Source: an uncultured Oscillospiraceae bacterium (lineage in GTDB: Bacteria; Bacillota; Clostridia; Oscillospirales; Acutalibacteraceae). From it: 25,208 bases of DNA. The DNA lies in contig URKX01000032.1 of assembly GCA_900548545.1 (NCBI GenBank), forward strand, positions 1 to 25,208. Reading direction: 5' to 3'. Positions 15,453 to 23,381 of the stretch are shown here, piece after piece; position 1 is the stretch's first letter, and the number at the start of each line of letters is the position of its first letter. The notes beneath the pieces are model-generated. The model had not been told where the DNA came from and did not search any database. It saw only the letters and a list, made by a program, of their open reading frames with translations. The translations under genes were made by a program, and so were the position numbers.

Positions 15453-16369
15453 GCCGTGTGGTGACCATCTTTGTGGAAGAACCTGGCCAGCGGGTAGACA
15501 AGCTTCTTTCCGCTGCTTTGGAGGGCATGACACGTTCCGCAGTGCAGAACTTGATCGAAAAAGGGTGTGTCACCTGCCAAGGGAAGCTTCTTACAAAAAG
15601 CGCCAAACTTAAGCAGGGGGACGAGGTGCAAGTGGAGTTGCCGGAGGTGCGCCCGCTGGAGGTGGTGCCTCAGAACATCCCTTTGGAAATTGTGTATGAG
15701 GATGACGACCTGTTGGTGGTGAACAAACCAAAAGGGATGGTGGTGCATCCCGCCCCTGGACACGAAGACGGTACTTTGGTAAACGCCTTGCTGTACCATT
15801 GTGGGGATTCCCTCTCGGGGATCAACGGGGTGGCCCGGCCGGGGATCGTCCACCGGATCGATAAGGACACCAGCGGCCTTCTCATGGTTGCAAAAAATGA
15901 TTTTTCCCACACCCGTTTGGCGGAGCAGATCCAAGCCCACACTTTTACCCGGGAATACAGCGCGGTGGTGTATGGATCTTTCAAAGAGGACAGCGGCTTG
16001 GTGGACCAGCCTTTGGGCCGCCATCCTACCGACCGGAAGAAAATGGCAGTGCTGCCCCACTCACCATCGGCCCGGCGGGCTGTCACCCATTTTTGGGTGG
16101 TGAAGCGTTTTCAAGGGTTTACCCAGCTTCGCCTTCGGCTGGAAACAGGGCGCACCCACCAGATCCGGGTCCATATGGCGTTTTTAGGCCACCCTGTGGC
16201 AGGCGACCCTGTTTACGGCCCGAAGAAAGTCATCGCTTCCCTCGAAGGGCAGTGCCTTCATGCGGGGAAAATCGGCTTTGTCCATCCACGTACCGGGGGA
16301 TATTGTGAATTTGAGGCGCCGTTGCCCTTGTATTTTACCCAGTTCCTGGAAAAGTTAAAGGAAGTGTGA
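15449..16369 (+). CDS. RluA/RluD-family 23S rRNA pseudouridine synthase
   Basis: The 306-residue product has an N-terminal S4 domain (QRVDKLLSAALEGMTRSAVQ, about 14-60) and an RluA-type catalytic domain. The signature HRIDKDTSGLLMVAK places the catalytic aspartate at D138, and RTHQIRVHMAFLGHPVAGDP is the other family landmark. RluD-type enzymes with an S4 domain modify helix 69 of 23S rRNA; paralogues with other targets exist in Firmicutes, so the exact site is not certain. The ATG lies within the lspA stop (4-base overlap), a pairing also common in other Firmicutes, giving strong translational coupling. Confidence 0.93.
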   Translation: MSRVVTIFVEEPGQRVDKLLSAALEGMTRSAVQNLIEKGCVTCQGKLLTKSAKLKQGDEVQVELPEVRPLEVVPQNIPLEIVYEDDDLLVVNKPKGMVVHPAPGHEDGTLVNALLYHCGDSLSGINGVARPGIVHRIDKDTSGLLMVAKNDFSHTRLAEQIQAHTFTREYSAVVYGSFKEDSGLVDQPLGRHPTDRKKMAVLPHSPSARRAVTHFWVVKRFQGFTQLRLRLETGRTHQIRVHMAFLGHPVAGDPVYGPKKVIASLEGQCLHAGKIGFVHPRTGGYCEFEAPLPLYFTQFLEKLKEV

Positions 16370-16374
16370 CTTGT

Positions 16375-16839
16375 ATGGATAGGGAAGCGAAATTCCGTTT
16401 GACCCTGCTGCTGACGGCAGCTGCTATTACTGCGGCAGTTCTCATCGGGTTATATTCCGTGCAGCCTATCCAGTTTTATCAGGTGGTGGTATCCGCCACA
16501 CCTGCACCTGAGTCTACCGGGGAGGCGTCAGCTGTCCCGGCGGAAGCTTCGCCCACTCCTCTGTATGTTGCTGTAGGCACTCCCTTCCCAGAGGAGGAAT
16601 TGGAAGAGCCGGATCCCGAAGGGCCCCAGGAAGTGTTGGTGGAGAAAAGCATCAATATCAATACCGCCACGCTGGAGGAGCTTGACCTGCTGCCCGGTGT
16701 GGGTCCTGCCATTGCCCAGCGGATCATTGACTATCGGGAGGTCAACAGCGGCTTCTACGATATTGAAGAGATCATGGAGGTATCCGGCATTGGGGAGAAG
16801 ATCTTTCAAAAGGTAGAGCCATACATCATTGCAGAATAG
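16375..16839 (+). CDS. Short ComEA-like helix-hairpin-helix protein, membrane anchored
   Basis: The 154-residue product has a basic N-terminus, one membrane helix (about 9-29), a Pro/Ala/Glu-rich extracellular spacer (about 41-88) and a ComEA-type double helix-hairpin-helix domain (about 92-154; ININTATLEELDLLPGVGPA, IAQRIIDYRE, EEIMEVSGIGEKIFQKV). ComEA binds double-stranded DNA outside the cell during transformation. The SLBB domain usual in Gram-positive ComEA is missing; the spacer takes its place. The ATG at 16375 is chosen (AAAGGAAG at 16357-16364). A GTG at 16366 is too close to that site. It is the last gene before a terminator. No comEC is present in this window. Confidence 0.82.
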   Translation: MDREAKFRLTLLLTAAAITAAVLIGLYSVQPIQFYQVVVSATPAPESTGEASAVPAEASPTPLYVAVGTPFPEEELEEPDPEGPQEVLVEKSININTATLEELDLLPGVGPAIAQRIIDYREVNSGFYDIEEIMEVSGIGEKIFQKVEPYIIAE

Positions 16840-16845
16840 TCCATA

Positions 16846-16891
16846 AAAAATGGAGAGCTTCCTTTTGGGAAACTCTCCGTTCTCTTTTTTT
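16846..16891. terminator. Terminator between the ComEA-like gene and the Gfo/Idh gene
   Basis: Arms 16852-16862 and 16868-16878 pair over 11 positions with one C-A mismatch and a 5-base loop. A seven-T run follows (16885-16891), and an A-run (16845-16850) precedes, so it can serve both convergent units. Confidence 0.8.
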
Positions 16892-16897
16892 GATTCT

Positions 16898-17893
16898 TTA
16901 CGCCAAATCGCTGGGGAAGGCGATTCCCGCTTGTTTCCGAGCCTGTTCCATCAAGGTGGACACGGCCAAGCTCAGTTGGCTGCAACGCTGATATTCCTGG
17001 GCAGAAGCTTCCGGCTGGGTGATGTACCGGTAAAAGTCTTTGGCTTCCCATCCCATCAGTTTGTATTTTTCATCGTTTCCGTAGAGTTGCTCTACGGTAC
17101 CGTCTTTCCGCCACAGGGACAGGCCCGCGATCCTGGAAATGGATTCTACAGAAAGGGTGCCCTCTGTCCCTTGGAAATCGCTGTTGGCGCCGGCTTGCCC
17201 CAGCTTGGAGTAGGTCAAGGTCACCAGCTTGTCCGGATACCGCAGCGTCATGATGCCGGCACCGTCCACACCGCTGTCCAGCATTTGAGGGTCAATGGTG
17301 AAGCTGTCCGGTTGGCCGAACAGCGTTAGCGCCGGATACACACAGTACACGCCCAGGTCCATCAGGGCGCCCGCCTCCATAGCAGGGTTGAAGATGTTGG
17401 GCAGATGTCCGCTCAAGTAGCCGTCCAGTTTGGAGGAGCGCTGGCAGAAGTCCAGCTTTACCATGGAAAGCTTCCCAAGCTTTGCCAAGGTTTCTTCCAG
17501 TAGTTTCCTTTGGGGCAGGTGGAGGAACATAATGGCTTCTAAGAATACCACCCCATGTTCCTGGGCAATGGCTTGCAGTTCCTGCACCTTATCAGCTTGG
17601 GCACAGAGGGGCTTTTCGCAGATGACGTGCTTGCCGTGCTGTAAAAAGAGCTTGCTTTGCTCATAGTGCAGGGTGTTGGGGGTAGCGATGTACACTGCGT
17701 CCAGCACATTGGAAGAGGCCATTTCCTCCAGGCTTGTAAAAGTAAGGGGGGCGCCGTGTCGGGCAGCGTATTCCTGGGCCCGCTGCTGCGTCCGGGAATA
17801 GATCGCTGTCAATTCCCACAGGCCGCTGTCCTTGGCCCCTTGGATGTACTCGTCTGCGATCCATCCAGAGCCGACTGTTCCAAATCGAAGCAT
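16898..17893 (-). CDS. Gfo/Idh/MocA-family oxidoreductase
   Basis: The 331-residue product is an NAD(P)-dependent sugar or cyclitol dehydrogenase-like protein. The Rossmann motif is FGTVGSGWIADEY (4-16), DAVYIATPNTLHYEQ follows, and CEKPLC contains the conserved EKP (E93-K94-P95). The C-terminal alpha/beta domain has GALMDLGVYCVYPALTLFG, where the usual second catalytic residues lie. The substrate cannot be told from sequence. The ATG at 17893 has AAAGGAAA 7 bases upstream; a GTG at 17911 would overlap that site. It begins 18 bases after pepT and is the last gene of its unit. Confidence 0.9.
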   Translation of the reverse strand: MLRFGTVGSGWIADEYIQGAKDSGLWELTAIYSRTQQRAQEYAARHGAPLTFTSLEEMASSNVLDAVYIATPNTLHYEQSKLFLQHGKHVICEKPLCAQADKVQELQAIAQEHGVVFLEAIMFLHLPQRKLLEETLAKLGKLSMVKLDFCQRSSKLDGYLSGHLPNIFNPAMEAGALMDLGVYCVYPALTLFGQPDSFTIDPQMLDSGVDGAGIMTLRYPDKLVTLTYSKLGQAGANSDFQGTEGTLSVESISRIAGLSLWRKDGTVEQLYGNDEKYKLMGWEAKDFYRYITQPEASAQEYQRCSQLSLAVSTLMEQARKQAGIAFPSDLA

Positions 17894-17911
17894 AGGCGTT
17901 TCCTTTCCCAC

Positions 17912-19120
17912 TTATTCCACGTTGTAGATGGCAGTCTTGATGATGTCTTTAATGGTTTCCATATCCTCCAGCACCACATATTCTGTCTTGCCGTGGGCAT
18001 TGCCGCCGCCGGTGCAGATGTTGGGGCAGGGAAGGCCCATAAAGGAAAGCCGGGCGCCGTCCGTGCCGCCCCGCACAGGGGAGGAGTGGGGTTCCACACC
18101 GTTTTCCCGCATGGCCCGCTCCATGTTCTCAATGATGTCCATCCGGGGGATGATCTGCTCCTTCATGTTATAGTAGCTGTCTTTCACAGTAAGGGTCAAA
18201 GGCTGAGAGGGGTACTTGACGTTGATGTAGGAGGCTGCCTGGCCCATCAGTTCCTTCTTTTGCAGGAACAGTTCCTTGTCGTGGTCCCGGATGATGAACT
18301 GCATGGTGGTATGGGTGACGGTGCCCTTGATGGAATCCAGGTGGATAAAGCCCTCGCGCTCCTCGGTGAGCTCCGGCACCTGGCCCTTGGGCAGCAGGTC
18401 ACAATATTCCATAGCCACCTTCAGGGAGTTGATCATCCGGCCTTTGGCTCCGCCGGTATGGGTGGAAAAGCCCTCCACTTCCACCACAGCGGAGGCCGCG
18501 TTGAAGTTTTCATAGTCCAGGCCGCCCAAGGAGCCGCCGTCCACAGTATAGGCATAATCGCAGCCAAAGCCTTCCACGTCAAAGTGATCGGCGCCCTGGC
18601 CGATTTCCTCGTCCGGGGTAAAGCCGATCTTCACAGTGCCGTGGGGCTTGCACTCTTTCAAGATCTCCGCCGCCGCGCAGAGGATCTCCGCCACGCCGGC
18701 TTTGTCGTCGCCGCCCAGTAAAGTGGTGCCGTCGGTAGTAATCAGGGTTTTGCCCACGTGCTTAGTGAGCTCCGGAGATGCCTCTGGTGAGAGGGTCAGG
18801 CCGCTGGTGCCCAGGGTGATATCGCCGCCGCCATAGTTTTCAATAATCTGGGGATGGATGTTCTCCCCGGAAACGCCGCCGTAGGTGTCCATATGGGCAA
18901 TAAAGCCCACGGTGTTTTTCCGGGGCTCGGTGGCGGGCACAGTGCCGTACACATAACCGTTTTCGTCCATGTGGGCGTCTTCCATGCCCATGGACTTCAT
19001 AACCTCCACGATGTGCGCGCCCAAGACTTTCTGCCCGGGGGTGCTGGGTGTGGTGCCGGTGGTTTCGTCAGAACCGGTGTTGTAAGAGATCAAGTCGAGA
19101 AATACGTCTTTTACGGACAT
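17912..19120 (-). CDS. pepT: Peptidase T (tripeptide aminopeptidase)
   Basis: The 402-residue cytoplasmic M20-family di-zinc peptidase releases N-terminal residues from tripeptides. Metal and catalytic residues are visible: H76 and D78 (FIAHMDT), D138 (LLGGDDKAG), E171-E172 (FTPDEEIGQGAD), D194 (YTVDGGSLGG) and H376 (GGGNAHGKTE). Length is as expected. The start ATG overlaps the stop of the preceding isomerase gene by one base (TAATG), with GGAGTG upstream, so translation is probably coupled. It sits between two sugar-metabolism-like genes, an uncommon setting. Confidence 0.95.
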   Translation of the reverse strand: MSVKDVFLDLISYNTGSDETTGTTPSTPGQKVLGAHIVEVMKSMGMEDAHMDENGYVYGTVPATEPRKNTVGFIAHMDTYGGVSGENIHPQIIENYGGGDITLGTSGLTLSPEASPELTKHVGKTLITTDGTTLLGGDDKAGVAEILCAAAEILKECKPHGTVKIGFTPDEEIGQGADHFDVEGFGCDYAYTVDGGSLGGLDYENFNAASAVVEVEGFSTHTGGAKGRMINSLKVAMEYCDLLPKGQVPELTEEREGFIHLDSIKGTVTHTTMQFIIRDHDKELFLQKKELMGQAASYINVKYPSQPLTLTVKDSYYNMKEQIIPRMDIIENMERAMRENGVEPHSSPVRGGTDGARLSFMGLPCPNICTGGGNAHGKTEYVVLEDMETIKDIIKTAIYNVE

Positions 19121-19998
19121 TACACTTCACTCCAATACTGTTTCAAATTATTCAGGCCGATGCGCAGCCCGTCTAAGGCAGGTTCCAGGCCTTCAAACTC
19201 CACGGCGATGGTGCCATCGAACCCAGCGGCTTTCAGCAGGTGGAGGCACTGCTTCACCGGCACATTTCCCTGACCGATAATGGTCCCCCGCAGGAAATTG
19301 CCGCCCCGGGTCTGAAAAGAACCTTCGCCTGGATTTTCACCGTAAAAGGGCTTGTAAATAAAATCTTTGGCATGGGCATACCGGGTGTAGGGGGCTACCT
19401 TAGCCACAGCTTGGGCCGGGTCTTCGTCGGCACAGAGGAAATTCCCCATGTCGCACAACAACCCAAAATTTGGGTGCCCTACCGCGTTGTACAAAGCTTC
19501 CACCCGTTGGGAATCCTGGGAGAAAAAGCCATGATTTTCCGTCATGGTCATCACGCCTCTGGCGGCAGCATAGTCGGCCACTTCCCGCACAGCGGTGGCT
19601 AAGGCCGGAAGCAAGCTTTCATAGCTCTGGTATTTCCCGGAATCCCTAGAGTACCCCTGGGTGATGTCGTGCCGCATCCTGGGAGCTCCCAGAAGGGCGG
19701 CGATCTCCACCCAGCCCTTTACCCGCTGGATTTCCTGGGCAGTATCGCCGCCGCAGCCGTTGAGGAAGTCGGCCCCCACAGCCAGCGAAGAAATCTTCAG
19801 GCCACAGCGGTCTGCGGCCTCTTTCAGTTCCAAGGCCTTGGCTTCCCGCTCTTCCAATGGGCAATCAAAATTGATAAAGTCCACAGCTTCCACCGCATCA
19901 AAGCCCAAGTCTTTGGCGGCGGAAATACATTCCACAGGAGAGAGGGCCCCTTTGCGGAGTTCGCTGGCAAAACTGTATAGGCTGACGGAAAATTCCAT
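19120..19998 (-). CDS. TIM-barrel sugar phosphate isomerase/epimerase
   Basis: The 292-residue product belongs to the xylose-isomerase-like TIM-barrel family (AP endonuclease 2 superfamily). Candidate metal ligands line up as E154 (TMTENHG), D183 (LLCDMGNF), H209 (YAHAKDF) and E267 (AVEFEG), the usual Glu-Asp-His-Glu set. The substrate is unknown; relatives act on keto-sugars, inosose or hydroxypyruvate. The ATG at 19998 has GAAAGGAAA about 10-12 bases upstream. It is 81 bases after pfkA with no clear promoter in between, so it may be transcribed from the pfkA promoter. Confidence 0.87.
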   Translation of the reverse strand: MEFSVSLYSFASELRKGALSPVECISAAKDLGFDAVEAVDFINFDCPLEEREAKALELKEAADRCGLKISSLAVGADFLNGCGGDTAQEIQRVKGWVEIAALLGAPRMRHDITQGYSRDSGKYQSYESLLPALATAVREVADYAAARGVMTMTENHGFFSQDSQRVEALYNAVGHPNFGLLCDMGNFLCADEDPAQAVAKVAPYTRYAHAKDFIYKPFYGENPGEGSFQTRGGNFLRGTIIGQGNVPVKQCLHLLKAAGFDGTIAVEFEGLEPALDGLRIGLNNLKQYWSEV

Positions 19999-20033
19999 CT
20001 TTACATCGTTTCCTTTCTCAGTGAAATAGCGGA

Positions 20034-20059
20034 ACCCGGCCAGGAAATCCCCGCCGGGT
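20034..20059 (-). terminator. Weak hairpin after pfkA
   Basis: ACCCGGC (20034-20040) and GCCGGGT (20053-20059) form a perfect 7-bp stem with a 12-base loop downstream of pfkA on the minus strand. There is no T-run, so it may only pause or partly terminate, or protect mRNA ends. Confidence 0.35.
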
Positions 20060-20079
20060 GCGCTTGTTTGAATAGGCGG

Positions 20080-21156
20080 TCAGTCGCCAAAGCTGATGCC
20101 GATTTGGCGGGCAGCTTTGATCTCATCGCAATCCAAAGGAACAGACTTCAACTTGCCAGCTACGTCTTTCAGGGGCACGGGGACGCACTGCCCATTGACC
20201 ATGCCCACCATCACGCCGAAGGTCTTTTCTTTGACAAACCGGGCCGCCGTGGCTCCCAACCGGGTGCACAGCACACGGTCGTAAGCGCAGGGGCTGCCGC
20301 CCCTCTGGAAATGGCCGGGGACACATACGCGGATCTCGTTGTCGATCCTCTCCGACAGTTCTTCTGCGATGCGGTACACAATGGATGGGTGGGGGAAATC
20401 GGCCCGGGATTTTTTAAATTCCTTTTTGGAAAGCGCGGCCTCTTCCTTGGAGATAGCACCCTCTGCCACCGCCAAAATGGAGAATTTCTTGCCCTTCTCA
20501 ATGCGGTTGTTCAGGGTCTTGGCCACCTTGTTGATGTCATAGGGGATCTCAGGCAGCAGGATCACGTCGGCGCCGCCGGCGATGCCTGCGGACAAGGTGA
20601 GCCATCCGACCTTGTGGCCCATCACTTCCACAATGAAGATCCGCCCGTGGGAGGTAGCGGTGGTGTGGATGCAGTCAATGACATTGGTGGCGATCTCCAC
20701 CGCGCTGTGGAAACCAAAGGTGATATCCGTGCCCCAGATATCGTTGTCAATGGTCTTGGGCAGGTGGATCACATTCAGGCCCTCTTGGCTCAGCAGGTTG
20801 GCGGTTTTCTGGGTGCCGTTGCCGCCTAAAATAATGAGGCAGTCCAGCTTCATCTTTTTGTAGTTGTCTTTCATGGACTTCACTTTGTCCACGCTGTTCT
20901 CGTCGATGACCCGGATGGTTTTGAAGGGCTGGCGGGAAGTGCCTAAAAGCGTGCCGCCCAAGGTGAGGATGCCAGAGAAATCCGACTCGTTCATCTTTTT
21001 ATACTCGCCGAAAATAAGGCCCTTGTAACCATCTTTTATGCCATAGATCTCGACATCTTCTCCAAATTCCTCATACAATCCTTTTGCAACGCCGCGAATA
21101 GCCGCGTTTAAACCTTGGCAATCGCCGCCGCTGGTTAAAATCCCCACTCGTTTCAA
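20080..21156 (-). CDS. pfkA: 6-phosphofructokinase with mixed donor-specificity signature
   Basis: The 358-residue product phosphorylates fructose-6-phosphate to fructose-1,6-bisphosphate in glycolysis. Landmarks are GILTSGGDCQGLNAAIRG (5-22), LGGNGTQKTA (110-119), PKTIDNDIWGTD (133-144) and PGHFQRGGSP. By alignment in mind with E. coli PfkA, Gly104 is kept (G114, an ATP-type mark), Asp103 is replaced by N113 and Gly124 by K134 (a lysine common in PPi-type enzymes). It is longer than the 320-residue E. coli enzyme. The start is TTG at 21156, with AAAGGACGG upstream and no better in-frame ATG. It has its own promoter and a palindrome at the transcription start. Confidence 0.92.
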   Translation of the reverse strand: MKRVGILTSGGDCQGLNAAIRGVAKGLYEEFGEDVEIYGIKDGYKGLIFGEYKKMNESDFSGILTLGGTLLGTSRQPFKTIRVIDENSVDKVKSMKDNYKKMKLDCLIILGGNGTQKTANLLSQEGLNVIHLPKTIDNDIWGTDITFGFHSAVEIATNVIDCIHTTATSHGRIFIVEVMGHKVGWLTLSAGIAGGADVILLPEIPYDINKVAKTLNNRIEKGKKFSILAVAEGAISKEEAALSKKEFKKSRADFPHPSIVYRIAEELSERIDNEIRVCVPGHFQRGGSPCAYDRVLCTRLGATAARFVKEKTFGVMVGMVNGQCVPVPLKDVAGKLKSVPLDCDEIKAARQIGISFGD

Positions 21157-21196
21157 TGCAATCTACCGTCCTTTCTGAATCATTTTTCCCCGAATT

Positions 21197-21214
21197 ACAT
21201 AGGCTTGCCTATGT
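21197..21214. promoter_or_regulatory. Palindromic operator candidate at the pfkA transcription start
   Basis: ACATAGGC-TT-GCCTATGT is a perfect inverted repeat with 8-base arms. Its upstream edge is 4 bases from the pfkA -10 box, so it covers about +1 to +18. The core AGGC-NN-GCCT resembles metal-responsive DtxR-family boxes, but I cannot identify the regulator from sequence alone. Confidence 0.55.
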
Positions 21215-21217
21215 TTC

Positions 21218-21245
21218 ATTTTACCAGAGAATCCATACCTGTCAA
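21218..21245 (-). promoter_or_regulatory. Promoter of pfkA
   Basis: On the minus strand consensus TTGACA (21240-21245), 16 bases, then TAAAAT (21218-21223) preceded by TGG, an extended -10. The -35 box overlaps the stop codon of ppk. Confidence 0.8.
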
Positions 21246-23371
21246 GCGTTTCCCGCTTCCTCCGCAGAGTGGATGGGGATCAGTGGGCTGTCCTTTTCCA
21301 CTTCTTGTTTTGCCTTCAGGCGTTCCTGGGCCATGCGGTAGAAGGTTAGCTGTGCCGTGCAGGTGGTTTTGCCCCGCCGGCTCACGTGCTGGTAGCTGGT
21401 GTCTGGAAGCATCATACGGGCATTGGTGTTGTCGTTGAGAAGGATGTCCAACGTATTGAAAGCCCGTTGTTTCAGCTCTTCCTCTTCAATGGGGAACACC
21501 AGCTCAACGCGGCGGTCCAAATTGCGGGGCATCCAGTCGGCGCTGCCCATGTAGACTTTGGGGTTGCCGGCGTTTTCAAACTTGAAGATGCGGCTGTGTT
21601 CCAAAAGCTGGCCAACCACACTGATGACCGTGATGTTTTCGCTGACCCCTTCCAGGCCAGGGATCAGACAGCAGATGCCCCGTACAATCAGTTTCACAGG
21701 AACACCTGCCTGGGAGGCCTCATACAGCAGGGAGATGATCTCCGGGTCTACCAAGGAGTTCACCTTGGCGGTGATGCCGCTGGGCAGGCCCTTTTTGGCG
21801 TTCTCCGTTTCGTTTTTGATCATCCGGCAGAAGAATGGCCGCATGGTGTGGGGGGCAACCACAAAGTGACGGTACTCCGGAGGGCGGGAATAGCCGGTGA
21901 TCACGTTGAACAGGGAGGAGGCGTCGGCGCCGTACTGGCTGTTGCAAGTGAACAAGCCCATATCCGTGTAGATCTTGGCAGTGGAGTCGTTGTAGTTGCC
22001 GGTGCCCAGGTGCAGGTAACGGCGGATGCCGTCCTCTTCCTGGCGGACCACCAAGGCGATCTTACAGTGGGTTTTCAAACCCTGCAAGCCATAAATAACG
22101 TGACAGCCGGCCTTTTCCAACTTGTTGGCCCAGTTGATGTTGTTCTCCTCGTCAAAACGGGCTTTTAACTCCACCAGCACGGTGACCTGCTTGCCATTTT
22201 CCGCAGCTTTGATCAGCGCCGCCACAATGGGGGAGTTGCCTGAAACGCGGTACAGCGTCTGCTTGATGGCCAACACGTTTTCATCTTCCGCGGCCTGCTC
22301 GATAAAGCGCACTACCACGTCGAAGCTTTCGTAGGGGTGGTGGACCATCCGGTCCTTTTCCCGGATGGCCTGGAAGATATCTGTGTAGCCCCAGAAGTCA
22401 GCGGGGGGATTCACCGGGCGGATGGGGGAGAAGCACATGGACTCAAAGCCTTTTACCCCAGCAAATTTGGAGAGGAAGGTCAGATCCAGGGGCCCGGGCA
22501 GCTCGTAGATCTCGTTTTTCTTGATGTTGAGCATCTCAATGAGGAAGCTTTTGATATCAGGGCTGCACTTGTTGAGCAGTTCCAGCCGGACGGGAGCGCC
22601 CCGCTTCCGTTTTTTAATGGACTTCTTCACTTCGCTCATGAAGTCCTCGGCCTCTTCGTCGATCTCCAAATCGGAATTGCGGGTTACCCGGAAGGGGCAG
22701 GCAGCCACAATGTCGTGGAGCTCAAACAGGCCGGCCAGGTTGTGGATGATCACGTCCTCCAGCAGGGTAAACTCCCGTCCCTCGTCGGAAGGCAGTTCCA
22801 GGAAACGGGGGAGAATGGAGGGCACCTGCACAATGGCAAACACCTTTTCCTCCTCTTTGTGGTGTTCCTTGCTCATCAGGCAAACTGCAAGATTCAGCGT
22901 CTTGTTTCCCAGCAGGGGGAAGGGGCGGCTGCCATCCACCGCCAAGGGAGTGAGCACTGGGAACAGTACCCTTTGAAAGTATTGGGAGAGGTAGGCTTTT
23001 TGCTTCTCATCCATCTCCTCCACGGAAAGGAAGCGGATGCCCTGCTTTTCCAGCGCAGGCACAATGGACCGGTGCAGGCAGGAGTACTGCCGCTCCATAA
23101 AGCGGTGGGTCTTCTCTTCCAGCAGGGGGAGGAGCTCTTGGGGTGGCAAGTCAAAGCTGTTGCTTTTTTGTTTGTAGCCTGAGTTCACCTGGTCCTTTAC
23201 CCCGGCTACCCGGACCATGAAGAACTCGTCCAGGTTTGAGCCGGTGATGGACAAAAAACGCAGCCGCTCCATCAGGGGATTGTCTTTGCGCAGGGCTTCC
23301 TCCAGGCACCGGGCGTTAAAATCCATCCAGCTCAGTTCCCGGTTGTAATAGGGCATTTTCTTGTCTGCCAT
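21242..23371 (-). CDS. ppk: Polyphosphate kinase 1
   Basis: The 709-residue product reversibly makes inorganic polyphosphate from ATP. Domains run in PPK1 order: N-terminal helical domain (YYNRELSWMDFNARCLEEA, about 8-26), head domain, and two phospholipase-D-like catalytic domains. The histidine phosphorylated during catalysis is H435 (GLKTHCK) and the second active-site histidine is H592 (LEHSRIFKF), the same numbers as in E. coli. LYRVSGNSPIVAAL, ELKARFDEENNI and GTGNYNDSTAKIYTD are also conserved. GAGGTG lies 7 bases before the ATG. It starts 10 bases after ppx, forming a polyphosphate operon. Confidence 0.97.
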   Translation of the reverse strand: MADKKMPYYNRELSWMDFNARCLEEALRKDNPLMERLRFLSITGSNLDEFFMVRVAGVKDQVNSGYKQKSNSFDLPPQELLPLLEEKTHRFMERQYSCLHRSIVPALEKQGIRFLSVEEMDEKQKAYLSQYFQRVLFPVLTPLAVDGSRPFPLLGNKTLNLAVCLMSKEHHKEEEKVFAIVQVPSILPRFLELPSDEGREFTLLEDVIIHNLAGLFELHDIVAACPFRVTRNSDLEIDEEAEDFMSEVKKSIKKRKRGAPVRLELLNKCSPDIKSFLIEMLNIKKNEIYELPGPLDLTFLSKFAGVKGFESMCFSPIRPVNPPADFWGYTDIFQAIREKDRMVHHPYESFDVVVRFIEQAAEDENVLAIKQTLYRVSGNSPIVAALIKAAENGKQVTVLVELKARFDEENNINWANKLEKAGCHVIYGLQGLKTHCKIALVVRQEEDGIRRYLHLGTGNYNDSTAKIYTDMGLFTCNSQYGADASSLFNVITGYSRPPEYRHFVVAPHTMRPFFCRMIKNETENAKKGLPSGITAKVNSLVDPEIISLLYEASQAGVPVKLIVRGICCLIPGLEGVSENITVISVVGQLLEHSRIFKFENAGNPKVYMGSADWMPRNLDRRVELVFPIEEEELKQRAFNTLDILLNDNTNARMMLPDTSYQHVSRRGKTTCTAQLTFYRMAQERLKAKQEVEKDSPLIPIHSAEEAGNA

Positions 23372-23381
23372 GGGTCACACC

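Noticed and set aside
17657..18721. 354-codon plus-strand frame opposite pepT and the oxidoreductase gene
   Set aside because: It is antisense to two well-supported genes and its composition is that of a shadow frame.
20001..20006. Minimal ATG-TAA start-stop pair in the leader of the isomerase gene (minus strand)
   Set aside because: Start-stop elements can regulate translation, but it lies between the ribosome binding site and the ATG and may be chance.
22337..23182. Long plus-strand frame opposite ppk
   Set aside because: It lies fully within the antisense of a clear PPK1 gene and is rich in His, Gln and Gly, as expected of shadow frames in GC-rich DNA.
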